Origin: UBA5239 sp040394635 | GTDB lineage: Bacteria; Verrucomicrobiota; Lentisphaeria; Victivallales; Victivallaceae | NCBI GenBank assembly: GCA_040394635.1 | Contig: JBEBRW010000001.1 | Location: forward strand, 124,001-188,000 | Reading direction: 5' to 3' | DNA length: 64,000 nucleotides | Shown: positions 32,890 through 42,149 of the stretch, piece after piece | How positions within the stretch are numbered: position 1 is the stretch's first letter | Layout of the letters: each line of letters begins with the position of its first letter | Program-made: the position numbers and the translations under genes | Notes under the pieces: generated by a model | What the model saw: only the letters and a program-made list of their open reading frames with translations | The model's database searches: none | Told to the model about the DNA's origin: nothing

Positions 32890-35001
32890 ATGAAATTAGA
32901 AGATCTTTTTCTGGCGGCGGCGGACGACAACTCCGGGAAGTACCTGAGCCAACTGGTTCAGGAATTGAAAAAATGCAGCGATCTCAGCGCTCCCGAAGTT
33001 GCCCCACACCTTGAGTTCCTCCTGGAAACATGGGGAGACAATCTCGAAGGCCACCGCGCAGAATTCTGCCTGGCCGTCGCCGAAATGAAGGCGGCCGACA
33101 CTCCGCTTTTCCGCCGCGCCCTTGTCACTTCCATCAAGAATTTACTACCCCCTTTCCTTAACAAAAGTTCATTTTTCCGCGCTCTCGGCGCCCGCGATCA
33201 AGTCGTTCCGCTCCCCGAAGTCGCCAAGCGCTGCCGCAAACTGCTCAAGATGAAAACCGGCCTGATGGTGTTCCTCGACAATCCCCCGCGCTGGGGTACG
33301 CTGGGCAGCATCGACGGTATCACCACTTCGGTGGGAATCAACCTGACCAGCGGCGGCGGAGCCCTCGCGATCCCGTTGGATGTGACGCTCTCCGAAGCAC
33401 TGTTTTTCGAGCCGGGCCCGGATACGCTGAAGCTCTCCGGATTCGACCCCCGCAGCCGGTTTTCGTCCTCGGACTACCGCGACGTGGCAAACCGCAAATC
33501 CGTGCTGGATCTCCCGGCCAGCCTGATCAAGCAGATCGCCCAGTCATCGCTGGTTCCGGCGAACTTCACTGAACTCGCGGCATTCAACGCCTGGTGGAAC
33601 TCCACGGCTCCGGCGGGCGGCGGCAGCGCCACTAACAGCAACCGCCGTCATTCAAGCGCCGGACGCAGCATCGAAGAAATGTACAATCTGCTCAAGGAAG
33701 AAGCTGAAGCCGGTTCTCCTCAGTTCAGCCACGCGGAAATCGAGCAGTTCAATCAATTTTTCAGCCGTCTGAAAGCCGACGTGGCGGTCCGCGAAGGCTC
33801 CAAGCTCGCGGAAATCGTCGCCATGATCCTGCCGCGCCTGCACGAAAATGCCGACATCGTCGAAGTATTTAGTCCGCTGAAAGGCAAGGCGCCGTTCATG
33901 CCCGCCGAAAGCGAAGCCCTCGACCCGGCAAAAATCGCCGTCATGGCGGAAATTCCGATCAAGAAACTCGAAGACGTCTCCAAGCTGCTCAGCAAAGTTT
34001 ATACGGAGCAGTTCCTGGCCCAGCTGGCCTCGGCGCTGCCGCTGCGCTGCATCAACGTCATCTGCGACCCGGAAGATATCGAATTCGCCGACGCCGTCTC
34101 ACGGCTGCCGCGCTTGAGCAACGACATCATCGTCTGGATTTTCCGCAACATCAAGAAGGTCGACAAGGACCTGGTGGAAGCCGTCACCATCGACCAGGTG
34201 ATTCGCGCGCTCTCCATGGAAGGCCTGGCCAAAGCCTGGCAGCCCGCCCAGCGCGACCTCCGGAAACTGCTCATCGACAAGGCAGACTTCCAGCGGTTGC
34301 TCATCGACAATGCCAATGAGGACGTCGCGCAGATCACCTCTGCACTGCAGAATGCCACCTGTTTCATGACCGGTGAACAGCAGAGCCTGCTGGTCAAGCT
34401 GGCCCGCGTCTCCGACAAAGTACGTGAACACCTCGAAGGCGGCGCCGGTGAAAAAGTTCTCGCCGCCGCCAGCAGCCGTCAGAATGACCAGTCCACCAGT
34501 ACCGCGGAACAGCTCTACACCTCCATGACTTCGCACAAAGCCATGCGCGACGAACTCGAGGATATCATCAATCGCCAGCAGCCGGAAAACCGTGAAAACC
34601 TGAAAACTGCGCGCGCCCACGGTGACTTCCGCGAAAACTCGGAATACGACGCTGCCAAAGAGCGCCGCAATTTCCTCTCGCGCCGCCGCGGCGAGCTCGA
34701 ACACGATATTAACTCCATCCAGCCGATGGACTTCAAAAATGTCCACGTCAAGGATCGCGCCATCATCGGCAGCACGGTTGAGCTGAAAAATGCCGCCGGC
34801 AAAACCGAGGTTTATTACCTCCTCGGCGCCCGCGACGGCAATCCGGAAAAGAACTGGCTCTCCTACAAAACCCGTATGGGTGAAGCCCTGCTCGGCAAGA
34901 CCATCGGCGAAACCGCTGTCCTGCCGGACGGCAGCCAGAGCGTCCTGACCAAAGTCTCCGCCTTGCCGCTGGAAATCGTCAAGACCCTGAACGGGGAATA
35001 A
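32890..35001 (+). CDS. greA: Transcription elongation factor GreA, long PVC-type
   Basis: 703 residues against about 158 in most bacteria. The last ~160 residues are GreA: a coiled coil with ENRENLKTARAHGDFRENSE (near 575) carrying the acidic tip Asp and Glu that stimulate transcript cleavage in backtracked RNA polymerase, then an FKBP-like domain (VKDRAIIGSTVELKNAAGK, LLGKTIGETAVLPDGS). The first ~540 residues are helical, acidic and of unknown function, with a Ser/Asn-rich linker near 245. Chlamydial GreA also has about 715 residues, so the extension looks like a PVC-group trait. Start behind a poor ribosome site at 32890. The stop overlaps the next ATG (TAATG). Confidence 0.9.
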   Translation: MKLEDLFLAAADDNSGKYLSQLVQELKKCSDLSAPEVAPHLEFLLETWGDNLEGHRAEFCLAVAEMKAADTPLFRRALVTSIKNLLPPFLNKSSFFRALGARDQVVPLPEVAKRCRKLLKMKTGLMVFLDNPPRWGTLGSIDGITTSVGINLTSGGGALAIPLDVTLSEALFFEPGPDTLKLSGFDPRSRFSSSDYRDVANRKSVLDLPASLIKQIAQSSLVPANFTELAAFNAWWNSTAPAGGGSATNSNRRHSSAGRSIEEMYNLLKEEAEAGSPQFSHAEIEQFNQFFSRLKADVAVREGSKLAEIVAMILPRLHENADIVEVFSPLKGKAPFMPAESEALDPAKIAVMAEIPIKKLEDVSKLLSKVYTEQFLAQLASALPLRCINVICDPEDIEFADAVSRLPRLSNDIIVWIFRNIKKVDKDLVEAVTIDQVIRALSMEGLAKAWQPAQRDLRKLLIDKADFQRLLIDNANEDVAQITSALQNATCFMTGEQQSLLVKLARVSDKVREHLEGGAGEKVLAAASSRQNDQSTSTAEQLYTSMTSHKAMRDELEDIINRQQPENRENLKTARAHGDFRENSEYDAAKERRNFLSRRRGELEHDINSIQPMDFKNVHVKDRAIIGSTVELKNAAGKTEVYYLLGARDGNPEKNWLSYKTRMGEALLGKTIGETAVLPDGSQSVLTKVSALPLEIVKTLNGE

Positions 35002-35816
35002 TGGAGACGCGCCCGACCTGTTTCAGCCACCGCCTGCATGACTGGCGGCGGCTGACAGGTTATAACCAGCGCCAAATCCTTACCTGCGGCAAACGCAGTG
35101 TGCTGGTCAATTACAGTCTCCCCTGCCCTGAAGCTTCCGGGAAAAAAATCCTGTTGTTCTCCGACGTGCACTGGCGCGAAAACAGCCCCGTCTACCGGGA
35201 AATGATCGACGATGTGGCCGCATACGCCGCGAAATACAAACCCGATCTGGTATTGTTCAATGGCGACCTCGCGTGGGGGATGTGCTTCCTGCAGGAATCT
35301 CTGGAAGCGCTGAAGCGGATCGAGGCTCCGGCCCGGATCGCCATCGCAGGCAACTGGGAGCGCCGCCGCTATTGGATTCCGGTCGAACAATGGCGCGAAT
35401 ATTTCAAGATGAGCGGCTTTCAGCTGCTCGTGCAGGAATGGTATCAACAGGGTGATTTGGCGATATTCGGCACCGATGACCTGAAAAAAGGCAAACCGGA
35501 ATATCCGGCCGCCTATCCCGAAGCCATCCGCATCCTGGCCACTCACAACCCGGACACGGTCATCAACCTCGGCCGCCGCGATATTATGCGCAAATTCAAG
35601 CTGGTCCTCTGCGGCCATACCCACGGCGGGCAGATCCGCCTGCCCGGCGCCGGCGCGCTGATGACCTCCTCGCGCTACGGCACAAAACTCGACTACGGCA
35701 TGTTTCACAATACCGCGACCGACACCACCATGATCATCACCGCCGGCATGGGCTACACCTGGTTCAAGTACCGCCTTCTCTGCCAGTCCGAAGCCGCCCT
35801 CATCAACTTCGTTTAA
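35001..35816 (+). CDS. Metallophosphoesterase, calcineurin-like
   Basis: 271 residues. Metal ligands in order: FSDVHW (D-x-H), LFNGDLAWG (GD), AGNWERRRYW (GNx-E; the usual His is Trp, as in some YaeI-like members), ILATHNPD (His) and LCGHTHGGQIRLP (GHTH). The order and ~270-residue length fit the membrane-peripheral YkuE/YaeI group, which acts on phosphodiesters such as UDP-diacylglucosamine or other lipids. No signal peptide, but a Cys/His-rich N-terminus. Translationally coupled to greA by a 1-nt overlap. Substrate uncertain. Confidence 0.85.
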   Translation: METRPTCFSHRLHDWRRLTGYNQRQILTCGKRSVLVNYSLPCPEASGKKILLFSDVHWRENSPVYREMIDDVAAYAAKYKPDLVLFNGDLAWGMCFLQESLEALKRIEAPARIAIAGNWERRRYWIPVEQWREYFKMSGFQLLVQEWYQQGDLAIFGTDDLKKGKPEYPAAYPEAIRILATHNPDTVINLGRRDIMRKFKLVLCGHTHGGQIRLPGAGALMTSSRYGTKLDYGMFHNTATDTTMIITAGMGYTWFKYRLLCQSEAALINFV

Positions 35817-35899
35817 ATTGAAAGTGGAAAATTGAAAATTGAAAATGATGGAAAGGGAAGAATCCCTTTAACCCTCTTCCCGCAACTGTCAACTGTCAA
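35816..35899 (-). repeat. Dispersed intergenic repeat, copy 1, plus TTGACAG tandem
   Basis: Fills the gap between two convergent genes. Read on the minus strand, 35850-35877 (AGAGGGTTAAAGGGATTC then TTCCCTTTCC) matches 47441-47468 at 27 of 28 bases, followed by TTTTC/AATTG-type repeats to 35816. Next to it TTGACAG is repeated (35883-35899). The core can form a hairpin (AAAGGGA/TCCCTTT). Confidence 0.75.
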
Positions 35900-36787
35900 C
35901 TAGATGCTGGCTTGGACGCCGAGCCAGCCTTCGCGGCCGGGAAAGGCTTCCTGCACGATGCGGCCCAGCGGCGGATTCGGATTTTCGCCGGCGAGCTGCC
36001 CCAGCGTGACGAATTCCCAGCCCTGCGCCTTGGCTTTGACGATGAAATCATCGAACATCTCGAGGCATTTGCCGCCCTCGGCTTCGGCGTGAATCGTCAG
36101 CACATTCAACTTGCCGGGCTTCAATTGGCCGAGCATGTATTCGTTGTAATTCTGATCGGTCACGCCGTCGCGCCCCAGCACTTCGTCGTAGGTCGGCATG
36201 GTCACCGGCACCTGAATCTGCTCGAGTTCCTGGCCATCCACCACCGGACGAAAAATCGAGGTGCCGCGGCAGTCGCTGTTGTAGACGAACGGGAACTTGG
36301 CTTTCTCCAGCAGCAGCTGATCCGAGCAACGCCAGCCGGGCACCGCCGAACAGACCGGCGGGTGGTTGCAGATGTCGGCAAGCTTATCGAATCCCTTATG
36401 AAGCTCAAAATAAAGCTCGGCGGGGGACATTTTGTTGATTTTGGCCTGTTCGCGGTGATGATCCCAGGCGTGGAGCCCGATTTCGTGACCGGCCTCGCTG
36501 GCGCCCAGAATCACCTTGCCCAGGCGCTTGCCGATCTGCGGGCCCGGCCAGGCCGTACCCATGAAAATGATTTCCGGACCGTACAGCCCGGCCGCGTTGG
36601 TCCGCAGCATTTTCCACAGAAATGCCGGCTTCAGCAGCCGCCACAGGTGGCGCCCCATATTGTCCGGCCCCACCGAAAAGAAAAACGACGCCTTGAAACC
36701 GTGTTTATCAAACAACCGGCACAACGCCGGTACACCTTGTTTCGTCCCGCGAAACGTATCCACATCAACTCTTAATCCGATCTTCAT
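35900..36787 (-). CDS. arnD: 4-deoxy-4-formamido-L-arabinose-phosphoundecaprenol deformylase
   Basis: 295 residues, polysaccharide-deacetylase (NodB) fold. Removes the formyl group from undecaprenyl-phosphate-linked L-Ara4FN on the cytoplasmic face. Metal-binding Asp at RVDVDT (residues 6-11), His pair in EIGLHAWDHH, SVPGW-like SAVPGWRCSD, and LTIHAEAEGG near the end, all as in ArnD. Last gene of the arn operon, overlapping the upstream GT39 by 4 nt (ATGA). The stop codon abuts a dispersed repeat. Confidence 0.92.
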   Translation of the reverse strand: MKIGLRVDVDTFRGTKQGVPALCRLFDKHGFKASFFFSVGPDNMGRHLWRLLKPAFLWKMLRTNAAGLYGPEIIFMGTAWPGPQIGKRLGKVILGASEAGHEIGLHAWDHHREQAKINKMSPAELYFELHKGFDKLADICNHPPVCSAVPGWRCSDQLLLEKAKFPFVYNSDCRGTSIFRPVVDGQELEQIQVPVTMPTYDEVLGRDGVTDQNYNEYMLGQLKPGKLNVLTIHAEAEGGKCLEMFDDFIVKAKAQGWEFVTLGQLAGENPNPPLGRIVQEAFPGREGWLGVQASI

Positions 36788-38481
36788 AATTTCCTCTGGG
36801 GGTTCATATCTTTCTCATATTTATATTCTGCATTTTTCAAACAATACAATTGAATACGCTCATTTTCAACTCCCAAAGAATCCAGTCCCGGCATAATTTT
36901 CTCGCCGACCACAAAAGCCGGGATCTTTTCCGCCACAAGCACGGCCAACTCCTCCTCGGAAATAAACGGAACCCGCCGCCCCAGATAAAACATCGCCGCC
37001 CCGCTGACCCGTTCCGTGTTGCTCGTCAGGTAAATCTGGTCCGTACCGTTCGCCGCCATATAAAAAGCCGCGGCCTTGAATACATCATGAAAAGAATCTT
37101 CCGCATCGTTGCGGGGCGTGATATAGGTATCGGCGGCAACGAATATCCCGGTCAGCGCGCTCAGCAGCCCCACAAAGCGCAGCGGCGATTTCGTATTCAT
37201 CCACAAAACTGCCGCCACCGCCAAACAAAGCGGCGCCCAAATATAGTAAAAATGAAAGTGATCGACGCCCAGGCACAACCCGATAATGATCAGCACCGGC
37301 ACCGTAATGATGGCCCCCCACCCCAGGCAAATGAGGATCATGGAACTCCATTTCCAATCAAAGGCCCTGCGGATGAATTTCCAGGAGAGTACGGCATGCA
37401 GGAAACTCGCTGCCAGCAGCGCCTCCCCCGCATAAAGCGGCAGAACGTAAACATTGCGCTTGCCGGAGGCCATGAACAAAATCAGATACGGGATGACATA
37501 CCAGCAGAGCATGAAAATGGAATTGCTGCCCTCCCCGCGTTTTTTCCAGGCATTATAAACATGGTAAACGACACCGGCCCACGCCAGAACCGCCCACGGC
37601 TGGAACTGCAGCGGAATCACCTCCAGATAATAATAAAACGGCTCGATATGTTCGGTATGGCTGCCGACGAAACGCCCGATATTGTTGGTCCAAACGATCG
37701 TATACACCGGGTCGTAACCGTACTTCAGGTACACCGTCAGCAGCCACAACCCCACCGGCAGCAGCGACAAAACCGCGCCGCCGAAAAGCATGGCCCAATA
37801 TTGTCCGGTGAACTTCCTCCGGCACCAGAGATTGTCCAGCAGCAGCCAGCAGAACAACGCGCTGCATGGAATCGCCAGCCCGACCAGCGCCTTGCTCATC
37901 AGCGCCCCGCCGAGGGCGGCGGCATAAAAGAGCATCCAGCCGAGGCGGCTGCGCAGGTTTTCCGAGCGGGTCAGCGAATAAAAGGCGAACATGGCCAGCG
38001 CGATAAATGCCGCCAGCATGATATCGGTCATACATTTGCGCGCATTTCCCCAGTACGGCAGCGAAGTCGCCAGCATCACCGCCCCCGTGACCGCGATGAA
38101 CCAGGAATAACGCATCCGGCGCAGAACCATGGACACCGCCAGCGCCCCTGCGATGCCACTGAGCGCCGCCGGAATTTTCGCCGCCAGGTCCGTGTTGCCG
38201 AAAACCTTGATCATGGCGCCGATGCTCCAGAAAAACAGCGGCGGCGTTTCAAGGAAAGGTTCGCCATTGAGGTGCGGCAGCAGCCAATTTCCGGTAAACA
38301 CCATTTCCGCGGCAATACCGGCAATGCGCGGTTCGTCCGCCCCGCTGATATAGCGGGCACTCAGGCCAAGCCCCATGATCATCACCAGAAACACGATCAA
38401 AATCAAAACCCATTTCCTCGTGGAAACGGCTTTCATATCACTCAAAAACTGCTCGACACGCGAGCCGGAAACATTCTTCAT
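36784..38481 (-). CDS. ArnT-like GT39 lipid A glycosyltransferase, paralogue 3
   Basis: 565 residues with about 11-12 hydrophobic segments. N-terminal loop SGADEPRIAGIAAEMVFTGN with the essential-type Asp-Glu, then PFLETPPLFFW, as in ArnT/PMT (GT-C) enzymes that transfer a sugar from undecaprenyl phosphate to lipid A or protein in the periplasm. The C-terminus has a small periplasmic domain (YMAANGTDQIYLTSNTERV, FISEEELAVLVAEKIPAFVV). The motif is closer to the paralogue at 38478 than to the one at 43112. Overlaps both neighbours by 4 nt. The transferred sugar may not be L-Ara4N. Confidence 0.87.
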   Translation of the reverse strand: MKNVSGSRVEQFLSDMKAVSTRKWVLILIVFLVMIMGLGLSARYISGADEPRIAGIAAEMVFTGNWLLPHLNGEPFLETPPLFFWSIGAMIKVFGNTDLAAKIPAALSGIAGALAVSMVLRRMRYSWFIAVTGAVMLATSLPYWGNARKCMTDIMLAAFIALAMFAFYSLTRSENLRSRLGWMLFYAAALGGALMSKALVGLAIPCSALFCWLLLDNLWCRRKFTGQYWAMLFGGAVLSLLPVGLWLLTVYLKYGYDPVYTIVWTNNIGRFVGSHTEHIEPFYYYLEVIPLQFQPWAVLAWAGVVYHVYNAWKKRGEGSNSIFMLCWYVIPYLILFMASGKRNVYVLPLYAGEALLAASFLHAVLSWKFIRRAFDWKWSSMILICLGWGAIITVPVLIIIGLCLGVDHFHFYYIWAPLCLAVAAVLWMNTKSPLRFVGLLSALTGIFVAADTYITPRNDAEDSFHDVFKAAAFYMAANGTDQIYLTSNTERVSGAAMFYLGRRVPFISEEELAVLVAEKIPAFVVGEKIMPGLDSLGVENERIQLYCLKNAEYKYEKDMNPQRKL

Positions 38482-40118
38482 AATATCACAGCGTAATTAT
38501 ATTTGCCTTTTTTCAACTGATAAAGTCCGATCCGGACATCTTCAACCGGACGGCGGACCTCGCGGCTCGAGCCGATCTGTTCAAACCCGGGCCTCTTATC
38601 GGCTGCCACGATAAACGCCGGCACCCGGTGATTTTCCAAATACTCGATCTCTTCCTTGCTGTCCAGAATCCGGACACGGCGCTTGAGGTAAAACTCCGCC
38701 GCCCCGACGATCTCATCCTCAAAAAGTTCGTAGAGGTAAATATGGGTACTGCCGGTCAGCTGCAGATTGACCTCCGCCGAACGAAAAATATCTTTCAGCG
38801 AATAGCGGCTGTTGCCGAGCGGCCTCAGGTAGGTATCGATCATCAGCATCACGCCGAGCAGGGCCACCAGCATGGCGATGCAGCGCGAGCGCGGGCTCCG
38901 CCGCAGCCACAGAACCGCCGCCGCGATAGAGCACAACGGCGCCAGCAGGATGTACCACTCAAAAAGCGCCATCACGCGATAGTTCCCCGCCACCGTCCCG
39001 ATGCACATCAACGGAATAAAAACGATGATCAGCCAGCCCAGCACCCGGGCGAAAATCCGGATTCCCCGGTATTGTTCCCAGAATTCCAGATTGAAACTCC
39101 GCGAGAGAATCTCCAGCGCCGCCCCGAAAAACAGCGCCATCGCCGCATAAGCCGGCAGTGGAAAACCGAAAATCAACGGCAGGAAAAGGAAACTCAGCAG
39201 CAGAAACTTTTTGTCGCTCTCCACCGGGTTGCGGTTGATCTCCATGATCACCAGCGGCAGGCCGATCAGCGCCACAAATCCCCACGGACTGTAAAATCCC
39301 AGAATGTTTTTCGGATTCAGGAAAAAGTTGCCGTTGTAGCTGAAAAAATACATCCAGCCAGAGAGCCACGGATTGCCATCCGAGATCTTCTCCACCGACA
39401 TCAGCCAGACCACCGGAATCAGCAGCGCCAGTGCCAGCCCGCCCGCAACCGCACCGTACCAGACCGGTTTACGGTATTTGGCGCAGACCAGATTGCAGAC
39501 CGCCAGCCATGTCAGCGTGATTCCGCTGAGCAGCAGCATGACATAGAAACTGTGGCAAAGTCCACTCCCCGCCAGCATCAGCGTGTAAAAAAGAAACCAG
39601 CGCATCCGGTAACGCAGCCGGTCGGCATTGACCATGGCATAAAATCCGTACACGCCCCATACGACGAACGCCACCAGCATAGTATCGCTGAAGCAGCCGC
39701 GGCTGAGCTCGAAAAACTTGAACGACGTCGCCAGCGACACCGCGCCGAGGAAAGAGATGAAGGAGGAATATTCCAGCCGCCGCGCCAGCGCGAAAACACC
39801 CAGCACGGAGGCCATCCCGAACAGTCCCGCCGGTATTTTGGCGGCGTAATCCGCACAGCCAAGAACCTTCATGACCGCTCCGGCCGTCCAGTAAAACAGC
39901 GGCGGCATCGCGATGAAATAATCACCGTTCAACCGCGGAACCGTCCAATACCGGGACATCGTCAGATCGGCGGCGATCCCGGCATTGCGCATTTCATCCG
40001 CGCCATACAGATACCGGGCGTCCAAACCGAGGAAGAAGACCGCCGCCGTGAACAGAATCAGCGTTGCGACCCAGTGCCGGGCCGCTACGCCGTCAGTCCA
40101 TGAGCGGAAGCAGGTCAT
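38478..40118 (-). CDS. ArnT-like GT39 lipid A glycosyltransferase, paralogue 2
   Basis: 546 residues, multi-pass. N-terminal catalytic loop YGADEMRNAGIAADLTMSRY and YFIAMPPLFYW are aligned with the neighbour at 36784 (SGADEPRIAGIAAEM / FLETPPLFFW). The C-terminal soluble part (GSTHIYLYELFEDEIVGAAE, YLENHRVPAFIVAADKRPGF) also corresponds. The two are tandem duplicates that diverged. It overlaps arnA by 1 nt (TAATG) and the next gene by 4 nt. Probable role: transfer of undecaprenyl-phosphate sugar to an acceptor on the outer leaflet of the inner membrane. Confidence 0.87.
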   Translation of the reverse strand: MTCFRSWTDGVAARHWVATLILFTAAVFFLGLDARYLYGADEMRNAGIAADLTMSRYWTVPRLNGDYFIAMPPLFYWTAGAVMKVLGCADYAAKIPAGLFGMASVLGVFALARRLEYSSFISFLGAVSLATSFKFFELSRGCFSDTMLVAFVVWGVYGFYAMVNADRLRYRMRWFLFYTLMLAGSGLCHSFYVMLLLSGITLTWLAVCNLVCAKYRKPVWYGAVAGGLALALLIPVVWLMSVEKISDGNPWLSGWMYFFSYNGNFFLNPKNILGFYSPWGFVALIGLPLVIMEINRNPVESDKKFLLLSFLFLPLIFGFPLPAYAAMALFFGAALEILSRSFNLEFWEQYRGIRIFARVLGWLIIVFIPLMCIGTVAGNYRVMALFEWYILLAPLCSIAAAVLWLRRSPRSRCIAMLVALLGVMLMIDTYLRPLGNSRYSLKDIFRSAEVNLQLTGSTHIYLYELFEDEIVGAAEFYLKRRVRILDSKEEIEYLENHRVPAFIVAADKRPGFEQIGSSREVRRPVEDVRIGLYQLKKGKYNYAVIL

Positions 40119-42115
40119 TATTCATCCATGCCGAACTCGCCGGAGGAAATCGCTTCTTCCAGGAAGAAATCCAGGGTGGTTTCGATCGACTGTTCGAGTT
40201 TGATTTCCGGCTGCCAATCGAGCATTTTGTTGGCGTTTTTGATGCTCGGCTTGCGGTGCTGCACGTCCTGGTAGCCCTTGCCGTAGAACGCGCCGCTTTC
40301 CACCACGATGGTTCCGGCGAAGGGCGGGAACTTGCTGCGCAGCGGGTGCTTGTCGAACTTCTTCACCAGCATGTCGGCCATTTCCTTGATGCTGGCTTCG
40401 TTGTCGGGGTTACCGATATTGATGATCTGGCCGGTGCATTTGCCGTCCTTGTTTTCAATGATCCGGTAGAGGGCCTCGATGCCTTCGGAGATATCAACGA
40501 AACAGCGCTTCTGTTCGCCGCCGTCGACCAGCTGGATCGGCGAACCCTGGACCAGGTTCAGGATCAGCTGGGTGATCGCGCGGGAGCTGCCGATACGGGC
40601 GGAGGTCAGGCTGTCGAGCTTGGGCCCGATCCAGTTAAAGGGACGGAACAGCGTGAAATTCAGCTGGCCCTTGGCGCCGTATGCCCAGATTACGCGGTCA
40701 AGCATCTGCTTGCTGCAGGAGTAGATCCAGCGCTGCATGCGGATGGGGCCGGTGATCAAGCTGGAGTTGTCTTCGTCGAAGTTTTCGTCCTGGCACATGC
40801 CGTACACTTCCGAGGTGGACGGGAACACGATGCGCTTGTTGTACTTCACGCAATAGCGGACGATGCGCAGGTTTTCTTCGAAGTCGAGTTCGAACACGCG
40901 CAACGGATTGCGGGTGTACTCGATCGGGGTGGCGATGGCCACCAGCGGCAGCACGATATCGCACTTGCGGATGTGGTATTCGATCCACTCACGGTGAATG
41001 GAAATATCGCCTTCCAGATAATGGAAATCCGGCTTGTCGAGCAGGTGCGTGATATAATTGGCGCGCAGGTCGAGGCCGTAAACTTCGTATTTGCCGCTGG
41101 CCAGCAGACGGTCGCTCAGGTGGCTGCCGATGAAGCCGTTCACACCGAGGATCAGTACGCTCTTTTTGCGGGCGGCTTCTTTGCTGCAGCGGACGTCATG
41201 GCTGAACACCATGTTCTTGACGATGCGCGCTTCGGCGGCGAACTGGCTGCCGGTCATCAGCACGCCGTTGGCCAGCTGTGCGGAATCGACCTTGACCGCG
41301 CCCTTGCCGCAAGCGATGGTCAGCGGCTCGGCGTTGATCACGGTGCCGGGCTTGGCGCCGCCGTTGTCGGCCACGGTGGTCACGGCCCAGAAGAAGCATT
41401 TGCGGTCGCCCATGAAGCTGAACGCGCCCGGGTACGGACGGGTCACGGCGCGGACGAGGTTGCGCACGTCGGTGGCGGACTTGGTCCAGTCGATTTCGCC
41501 GTCGGCGGGCTTGCGGCCGCCGAAATACGTGGCCTGCGAATCATCCTGCGCCTTGCGCGGGGCGGTACCGGCCTTGACCTGCGGCAACACTTCAGCCAGC
41601 ATTTCGCGGGCGGCGGCGGCGGCTTTCACAAACACGGATTTGGCGGTGTCGTTGTCTTCGATACTGACCTTTTTCTGGACCACGATGTCGCCGGCGTCCG
41701 GCTTCACGGTCATATAGTGCAGCGTCACGCCGGTCTCTTTTTCGCCGTTGATGATCGCCCAGTTAAAGGGCACGCGACCACGATATTTCGGGAGCAGCGA
41801 ACCGTGAAGGTTCAGGCAGCCGTGCTTCGGAATTTCCAGGATGTCGGACTTGAGCATGTCGCGGTAGTAAAACGAGAAGATGATGTCCGGATTGATCGCC
41901 TTGATCTTGTTCACCCACACCGGATGGTTCACGTCTTCCGGAGCGAATACCGGAATGCCGTGCGCGGAGGCGGTTTCGGCCACCGAGTCGAACCAGATGT
42001 TTTCCGTTTCGCTGTCTTTATGAGTAAATACGGCGGCAATCTCAAAACCGTTTTTCAGCAATTCCTCGATGCCGAGGCATCCGATGTTGTGGTACCCGAA
42101 TACAACACATTTCAT
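40118..42115 (-). CDS. arnA: Bifunctional UDP-L-Ara4N formyltransferase / UDP-glucuronate decarboxylase
   Basis: 665 residues, both domains complete. The formyltransferase domain (1-300) has Asn102 and His104 in LNLHGSLLPKYRG and Asp140 in VKPDAGDIV, the same numbering as E. coli ArnA. The C-terminal SDR domain (from about 318) has the NAD motif LILGVNGFIGSHL, FPSTSEVYGM (Ser435, Glu436), and Tyr465-x3-Lys469 in WIYSCSKQ. It oxidises and decarboxylates UDP-glucuronate to the 4-keto pentose used by ArnB, then N-formylates UDP-L-Ara4N. It lies 34 nt after arnC with its own TGGAGA ribosome site. Confidence 0.96.
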   Translation of the reverse strand: MKCVVFGYHNIGCLGIEELLKNGFEIAAVFTHKDSETENIWFDSVAETASAHGIPVFAPEDVNHPVWVNKIKAINPDIIFSFYYRDMLKSDILEIPKHGCLNLHGSLLPKYRGRVPFNWAIINGEKETGVTLHYMTVKPDAGDIVVQKKVSIEDNDTAKSVFVKAAAAAREMLAEVLPQVKAGTAPRKAQDDSQATYFGGRKPADGEIDWTKSATDVRNLVRAVTRPYPGAFSFMGDRKCFFWAVTTVADNGGAKPGTVINAEPLTIACGKGAVKVDSAQLANGVLMTGSQFAAEARIVKNMVFSHDVRCSKEAARKKSVLILGVNGFIGSHLSDRLLASGKYEVYGLDLRANYITHLLDKPDFHYLEGDISIHREWIEYHIRKCDIVLPLVAIATPIEYTRNPLRVFELDFEENLRIVRYCVKYNKRIVFPSTSEVYGMCQDENFDEDNSSLITGPIRMQRWIYSCSKQMLDRVIWAYGAKGQLNFTLFRPFNWIGPKLDSLTSARIGSSRAITQLILNLVQGSPIQLVDGGEQKRCFVDISEGIEALYRIIENKDGKCTGQIINIGNPDNEASIKEMADMLVKKFDKHPLRSKFPPFAGTIVVESGAFYGKGYQDVQHRKPSIKNANKMLDWQPEIKLEQSIETTLDFFLEEAISSGEFGMDE

Positions 42116-42149
42116 TTTTCAATCTCCAGATATTTATGTTAATTGTTAA

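Noticed and set aside
38628..40103. A ~490-codon plus-strand frame antisense to the GT39 gene
   Set aside because: The predicted protein is Gln/His/Arg-rich without domains; the opposite strand encodes a normal multi-pass ArnT-like protein.
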